Part shown: positions 20,318 through 25,162 of the stretch, one piece after another
Position numbering within the stretch: the stretch's first letter is position 1
How the letters are laid out: every line of letters starts with the position of its first letter
Program-made: the position numbers and the translations under genes
Source: Tieghemiomyces parasiticus
Lineage: Eukaryota > Kickxellomycota > Dimargaritomycetes > Dimargaritales > Dimargaritaceae
NCBI GenBank assembly: GCA_027575765.1
Contig: JANBPT010000719.1
Coordinates: 1 to 25,162 of the forward strand
Reading direction: 5' to 3'
DNA length: 25,162 bases
The notes under the pieces: generated by a model
Told to the model about the DNA's origin: nothing
Databases searched by the model: none
What the model saw: the letters and a program-made list of their open reading frames with translations, nothing else

Positions 20318-21547
20318 ATGCCTGCGGCGGCCTACACCCCCGGGGAGGCCATCGAGCCCGGCCAGGTCGTTATGGTTGACCACCGACCAAAGCTGTGCAC
20401 CGCGACTGGTCTGAAGCCCCCCGTGACTCCACTCAAGGTCCTACAGTGGAATATCGAACGAGGCTACCAGCTCGACCGCATCCTGGCCACCCTCCGGGCC
20501 GAGTCTCCGGACATTGCCGTTTTACAAGAACTTGACCTGGGCTGCGAGCGGAGCGGGGGCACCGACCAGTTGGACATTATCGCCCGCTCCCTGGGCTGGC
20601 AGGGTGCATTCGTGGCCGAGTTTGCTGAGCTGCATTCATCCCGCCGCTCGGCGCGGGACCAAGGTGGGGGCTACCACGGCAACGCGGTATTTAGCCGGTT
20701 CCCCATCGTGGCCGCCCACGTCGTGAGCCACCGGTACCAACCCGTGGACTGGAACGCCCCCGACACGGACGTGACTTCCGCCGCCCACCGGTACCGGGAA
20801 CCCCGGCGCGGCCAACGGTATACGCTGGCCGCCGTGGTCCAACCGGACGCGTGTCAGTATGGGGCACCCGCCCCTCCGGTTCTGGTCTATTCGGCCCATT
20901 TGGAAGTCTTCTGCGGGCTCAGTCATCGGGTCTGCCAATTCGCCGAGATCTTGGACGATGCCCACCGGCACCAGCGCCAATACCCCCACCAGTTGCTCTT
21001 TGGTGACCTCAACACGATGGCCCACTCATGGGCCCGTCTCTCGCCTAAGTACTGCCAGGACCAGTTCCGGTGGCGCTCGTTGGGCACGTCGGAACCCCGG
21101 TGGTGGTACAACCATGTGCTGTCGGTGGCGAGGCCCCCCTTGCCGGGCCCAACCGCCGCTACGGACGGTGGGCTAAGTTCTGACGAGAAATGGGCCACCC
21201 AGGCCATGATCTCCTCACCATCCCCTACGGAGGACCTGGTCTCGGTGAGCCCCACGGGGCATGATGATGATATCGGGGCGTACGATTCGCCTCTGGCCCC
21301 GTATGGCCCGACGGTATTTCCCCCAGACGTCCAACGCATGGCGCGCAACCCAGGCTTCCAAGAACCCTGGGACATTGACCAGGACTTCACCTTACGGTCC
21401 CTCCATGGGTTCTACCAGGCCAAACTTGACTGGACCTTCTATACCCACTTTACGTGCGTAGGCAAGCACATGGGCAACGACGACTATGAGGCGTCCGATC
21501 ACAAGTACCTTGCGCTGCAGCTGGCTTACCAAGCGGCAAAACTGTAA
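20318..21547 (+). CDS. Endonuclease/exonuclease/phosphatase (EEP) fold protein
   Basis: From the first in-frame ATG the product is 409 residues. All EEP landmarks appear in order: LQWNIERG (Asn45), LQELD (metal-binding Glu71), GNAVFSRFP (121-129), YSAHLE (His194), FGDLNT (Asp230, Asn232), KLDWTF (Asp371) and ASDHKYLAL (Asp394, His395). The fold is Mg-dependent phosphodiester or phosphate-ester cleavage, as in AP endonucleases, CCR4 deadenylases and inositol phosphatases. The intermediate motifs (DQGGGYHGNAV, HLEVFCG) fit an uncharacterised eukaryotic branch, so the substrate is unknown. An acidic, Pro/Ser-rich insert (about 270-335) interrupts the domain between the Asp-Asn and KLDW motifs. 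No signal peptide follows this start. A spliced upstream exon could add residues, since the frame is open for 54 codons before the ATG. Confidence 0.88.
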   Translation: MPAAAYTPGEAIEPGQVVMVDHRPKLCTATGLKPPVTPLKVLQWNIERGYQLDRILATLRAESPDIAVLQELDLGCERSGGTDQLDIIARSLGWQGAFVAEFAELHSSRRSARDQGGGYHGNAVFSRFPIVAAHVVSHRYQPVDWNAPDTDVTSAAHRYREPRRGQRYTLAAVVQPDACQYGAPAPPVLVYSAHLEVFCGLSHRVCQFAEILDDAHRHQRQYPHQLLFGDLNTMAHSWARLSPKYCQDQFRWRSLGTSEPRWWYNHVLSVARPPLPGPTAATDGGLSSDEKWATQAMISSPSPTEDLVSVSPTGHDDDIGAYDSPLAPYGPTVFPPDVQRMARNPGFQEPWDIDQDFTLRSLHGFYQAKLDWTFYTHFTCVGKHMGNDDYEASDHKYLALQLAYQAAKL

Positions 21548-22285
21548 TCTCGCCGGCGTCGTTGATGATGGCGGCGGTGGTGGGGGGAGGGAAGTGCCCA
21601 CCTCGGGTTCAGCTGAGCCACCATCGAATCGGGGTGGTCACAGGTATATCAGCCGGTTACTCGCTTCCTTTGTAGGGTAGATAACTAACCGGTGGTACAA
21701 GTCGGCTCCGCTTCCGGGTGGCCCGACAGACACCGTCCTACCTTAGTATGGCGAAGCGCGTCCAGATCACCCAAACTGGATCCCCGATCGCTCTCGTTGG
21801 CCACTGGTAAAACCCACCGCTTCCCTTTTATATAGATGCTTCCGCCGTAACCATGATGGTTATAACACATTATGCCCTTTGCCACGGTTGGCATGTTTAT
21901 AGGAGGAGGATCGTTCCCGTTCATTTGGATAGGTATGCGTCCGTACCACAATGTTTACTGCTGTTCAACCCAACGGTGCATTTGGGCGGAGGGACTGGAC
22001 GTAGGGCAGAAAGCGAAAAACAGTTGGCGATACAAGGGCCGCCTTCGCTTTACCTTCTCGCCCGATCGCTAGCACACGTCGTATCCTCCGTTTCGCCGTT
22101 GGAGCCGATTGGTGCCGCTCGCTTCGGTAGGTTCTCATCCGACTCTTTACTCTTCATAAGCAACCCCTTCCCTCTTTTTATTCTCGGCGCCCGCTACCAT
22201 TCCAGCTTTTTTGATAGTTTTTTTTTGGACTTCTTTAGATAGCTTCAATACAAGTTGCACGTCAGTCCCAAGTTTGTTTTTCACC
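21548..22285. other. Intergenic stretch before the F-box-like gene
   Basis: No gene is supported. The last 200 bases are T/C-rich on the plus strand and probably form the leader of the next gene. Open frames at 21853-22242 have no recognisable content. Confidence 0.45.
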
Positions 22286-23774
22286 ATGTGGCCCCGTACA
22301 GCCGACATCATCCTATTTACTCTACTGTTTTCTCCGTACAGACGTGCCTCTCCCACGCATGCTACCGATGAGCACGTCAGCTTACAAGTTGAAGCATCGT
22401 CGGTGTCGCTGACCGTGGGCCCGAACACCCTAGTAGATGTGCCGGTGTCTATCCGAGCGGTAGCCCCCGCCACAACCGCAAATACCGACCTATCGACTGG
22501 CAGCGAAACAAGAAAAGAGCGATCGGCAGTCTGTAGTCAAGTGGTTTTGACCGACGATACCGCTGATCGGACCGATTTGCCCTGCCAGCTCTTCCGCTTG
22601 CCCGCGGAACTACACGCCGAAGTAATTTCGCATATGAATTTCGTCAATCACAACGGGTACAGCAGCGCATGCCGGTTGACCCGTAGTTTAGCTCTAAGCG
22701 ATAAGGCCTTCTCAGAGGAAATGGTAGGAATCCTAATAACATATCGTATAGATGGGGTGGTACACCTGGGTTCAAAAGAGCTGACCGGTGTGCTTGGGTC
22801 GTTAACTCTCGTCCCTTCAAGTTCACCCCCCCCTCCCTCCCTCCCTCTCCCTCACTTAGCTCCGATGCAAAAACTACATGACGGCGCTCCCCACCCTCCA
22901 GGAGCAGCTGCGGGTTAGCGGTGATCCGGCAATTGATACCCAGCCGCTCGAAGTGGCCAAGTTCTACCACAGCCTTCAGCCGGCCCTGCGGGTCTACACC
23001 GCCATCAAGCTACATCGGCGACTGGCGGAAGCCTGGCAGCGCCAAAGTACCGACCAACCTTTGCTCTCTGACGACCGGGCCCTCCTCGAACAGACAGCGG
23101 CCATCGGGGTGTTGTTCAGCCAAGTCCGGTGGATCGACCTAACGGCGCTCCGACGGAACAGTCGGTTCGGCCACTTTGGTTACTATGCGGCCTGCCGGTC
23201 TACCCCGGGCGACACCTCCGAGATCGAGGGTGGACTGGTTTTACAGGCGGCGGTCAAGCACCTGCTACACCTTCATTCCGATCCCGATTTCCGTCGCCTG
23301 ATTGGCGACGACCCCGTGTGGGGTGAACCGGTGAAGCCTATGGTCCATGCACTGATCATGGCCTCACCCGGCTTTGTGCACCAGTTTCTTGTCAACTGGT
23401 TTATCCCTTGGGCCATCTACACCCTGGCATCGAACCGGCAGTTCGGGGCTCTGAGTGCCTTTGTGGGTCTCCCAAAGCCCTGGACCCCTCTACCTGCACC
23501 GCGAATGCGGCGACTGGCGTTCCTACTGATGATGGAGTTCGGTGTCACGCTTGACGAGGCGCAAAAGGCCATGCACATCGGACCGTACCAGGAAGAGGAG
23601 CTGCTGGGCTGCGCCATCCACCACAGGTTTCCCCTGGCGACCACCGCACTAGAAAATGGACTCACGGCCAAGGGTCGATACTCTAGCCCGCGAGAGTGCC
23701 CAGTGTCTCTGTATGATTCAGAGTACCTGCGTATAGTCCCGAGCCAGCATGTGGAGGTGCGGTTTTTCGTCTAG
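22286..23774 (+). CDS. F-box-like protein with a possible signal peptide (two exons)
   Basis: Exon 1 is 22286-22723. The intron is 22724-22859 (phase 0, GTAGGA donor, TTAAC branch-like site, long C/T tract, TTAG acceptor) and exon 2 is 22860-23774, giving 450 residues. Residues 101-140 (LFRLPAELHAEVISHMNF, then SACRLTRSLALSD) fit an F-box: L-x-x-LP-x-EL-x-x-x-I followed by a Cys-Arg helix. The remaining 300 residues are helical, Leu-rich and without any repeat or domain I recognise. F-box proteins normally recruit substrates to SCF ubiquitin ligases in cytosol or nucleus. Here the first 26 residues (MWPRTADIILFTLLF... to THA) look like a weak signal peptide, which conflicts with that role. 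The start ATG has a good context (TTCACCATGTGG). A candidate AATAAA lies 39 nt after the stop. Confidence 0.75.
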
Positions 23775-23812
23775 GTTGGTCGGTGCTGGCCGTGCCGATG
23801 AATTGGCCTTAA

Positions 23813-23818
23813 AATAAA
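23813..23818 (+). terminator. Candidate polyadenylation signal of the F-box-like gene
   Basis: AATAAA within an A-rich stretch, 39 nt after the stop codon at 23772-23774. Confidence 0.5.
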
Positions 23819-25098
23819 AATAACAATGGCAACGCCATAATATGATTGTTAGTTGTGCAGCGTTATAAACAAAATAGGTTGATGCTATATTACGAGTGAC
23901 CTTGGAAAATTTGCTGCATATATATCCAATACTAGGGGTATAAATTAACTGTATGGTCTGAGCCACGTGTGTAGTAACTTGCCTAGCGTTGACCTGTACA
24001 ACGGTGATAATTCAACGTTGGCCCACGACTTCACTTAAAGGACACATCGAGATGACCCCCCCCCTTCCTGGAATTGGCAGGCGAAACCGCTCTTCCTAAA
24101 ATCTTCCGAAATGGGATCCTTGGCAGTCACTTACCCATTGATGTTCTAATCCTTAGGTGTGCTGCCGGACTTGGTCCACTTGTTGCCCCCTCCCCCCGTG
24201 TATTTCTAGTGATCGAACATAGGCTAGTATTTCTCCTTTCACTGCCATCCTCCACCTGTCCCTACTAATTCTGGTTGGACGCGGGCAATGTCATAGCTTT
24301 ACACAAACCCCTCTCCCTCTCTTCCTAGTGAGCATACTTAATACATGTAAAGCTAAACATCAAAGCTACCGCTTTTCTTTTGATAGACTTCAATGACCTC
24401 TGGGAGCACAAAACATGCTTACCCTCATCACTTGGCGCCGGGATCTCTTGCAGTTATCACGCGCCAGACCTTTTCGACACCCTGACGTTCCTGGTCACCA
24501 TTTCGGCACGGTAATCCCTCGGCCCTCACCCCTCCCCCTTTCTTTCCGTTTTTATCCGACACCCAACTTACCACCAGCCATGCCTCCCTCTCCGATCCTT
24601 CCATATTGACAGTATAACCTGTTATAAACGCCACCCCAATTCCCCCCATCACCGTTCTCTTCTGCAACTACCAGGCCTTCTTAAGAGTGACACCGCCCCC
24701 CTCCCCTCGTTTCCCCTGCATAGGGAAAATAATTATCATCAGTGCCCCTGCCCGTGGCCTGCACTATTCAGAAACCCGTCCGACTGCTGAGCACTTCAAT
24801 CAAACGGTCAATGGAAACCCACCCACCATCCCCCTCTGCTCCTTTCGCACAAGCCTACCTTGTCTCATTCCCAGGTAACTAGCGCTTGTCTAGGCCCTCC
24901 CCATACACACACGCGCGCGCACTTTCTCTCTTGCTTCCTTAGACCTCACGACAATGCCTTGGCAACGAACATACGTTCAAAACCAGCTCATTCCCTCGTT
25001 ATAGCATTCCCTTGTTGTTTTTTTCCTATTCTACTGAGCTGCTCGCCTCTATTTAGCTCCACCCCCCCACCATCCGAACGACGTCCCGCTAACTGACC
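23819..25098. other. Upstream region of the HAD-type gene
   Basis: An AT-rich part (to about 24040) gives way at a C9 run (24056-24064) to about 1 kb of C/T-rich plus-strand sequence leading to the HAD start. It probably holds the promoter and leader, perhaps with a 5' UTR intron. The short open frames in it are low-complexity and I annotate none. Confidence 0.45.
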
Positions 25099-25162
25099 AT
25101 GGCCGCCATACGCATCCAACCGCGCTGGTCCGGCATCAAGCTGGTCACCTTTGACGCATTCC
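25099..25162 (+). CDS. HAD-family hydrolase, first 21 codons only, truncated by the right window edge
   Basis: The ATG at 25099 (context TGACCATGG) opens a frame reading MAAIRIQPRWSGIKLVTFDA and then F at the edge. I-K-L-V-T-F-D-A-F is the first HAD motif with the nucleophilic Asp19. In HDHD3-like and other fungal HAD proteins it continues as F-G-T-L, which would lie just outside the window. The family uses that Asp for phosphoryl or dehalogenase-type transfer. With 21 residues the subfamily cannot be decided, and an intron soon after is possible. Confidence 0.65.
   Translation, partial: MAAIRIQPRWSGIKLVTFDAF

Noticed and set aside
20636..21390. Minus-strand ORFs of 129 and 155 codons
   Set aside because: Antisense shadows of the EEP gene, which has all catalytic motifs.

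Overview
This window looks like nuclear DNA of a fungus. The genes carry spliceosomal introns of about 120-270 nt with GTAAGT, GTGAGT or GTAGGA donors. They are sparse, and they include a Ser/Thr-rich GPI-anchored wall-type protein and several small secreted proteins. Base composition is near 50% GC, with many long C or G homopolymers. An early-diverging lineage seems more likely to me than a yeast or a typical ascomycete, because animal-like genes (a BLCAP/BC10 homologue and a LARP7-type protein) sit among fungal secreted proteins. That placement is inference. No rRNA, tRNA, CRISPR array or intact transposon was recognised.

Left part (1-8045). Every gene I could support is on the minus strand: a partial unknown gene running off the left edge; an 87-residue BLCAP/BC10 homologue whose start codon lies in a 14-nt first exon; a Ser/Thr-rich GPI-anchored surface protein; and a three-exon LARP7-family RNA-binding protein that keeps RRM1 and the C-terminal xRRM but shows no La motif. 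The LARP7 gene is divergent from an OTUD6-type deubiquitinase gene across 576 bp.

Middle part (8622-19688). The three-exon OTU deubiquitinase is followed by widely spaced genes for small secreted proteins. Three of these (11881, 14429, 19227) share a signal peptide plus a domain that resembles the peptidase inhibitor I9 / subtilisin-propeptide fold. The first two are clear paralogues. A fourth (minus strand, 16897-16670) looks like a Kex2-processed peptide precursor. All five genes encoding predicted secreted or surface proteins have a TATA-like box 110-200 nt before the start codon. I saw none close upstream of the intracellular genes.

Right part (20318-25162). An endonuclease/exonuclease/phosphatase-fold protein, a two-exon protein with an F-box-like segment behind a possible signal peptide, and the first 21 codons of a HAD-family hydrolase running off the right edge.

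The genes do not form an obvious pathway. What connects them is the secretory theme of the 11.8-19.7 kb stretch. The long gaps are mostly low-complexity, strand-asymmetric DNA with a few possible gene relics.
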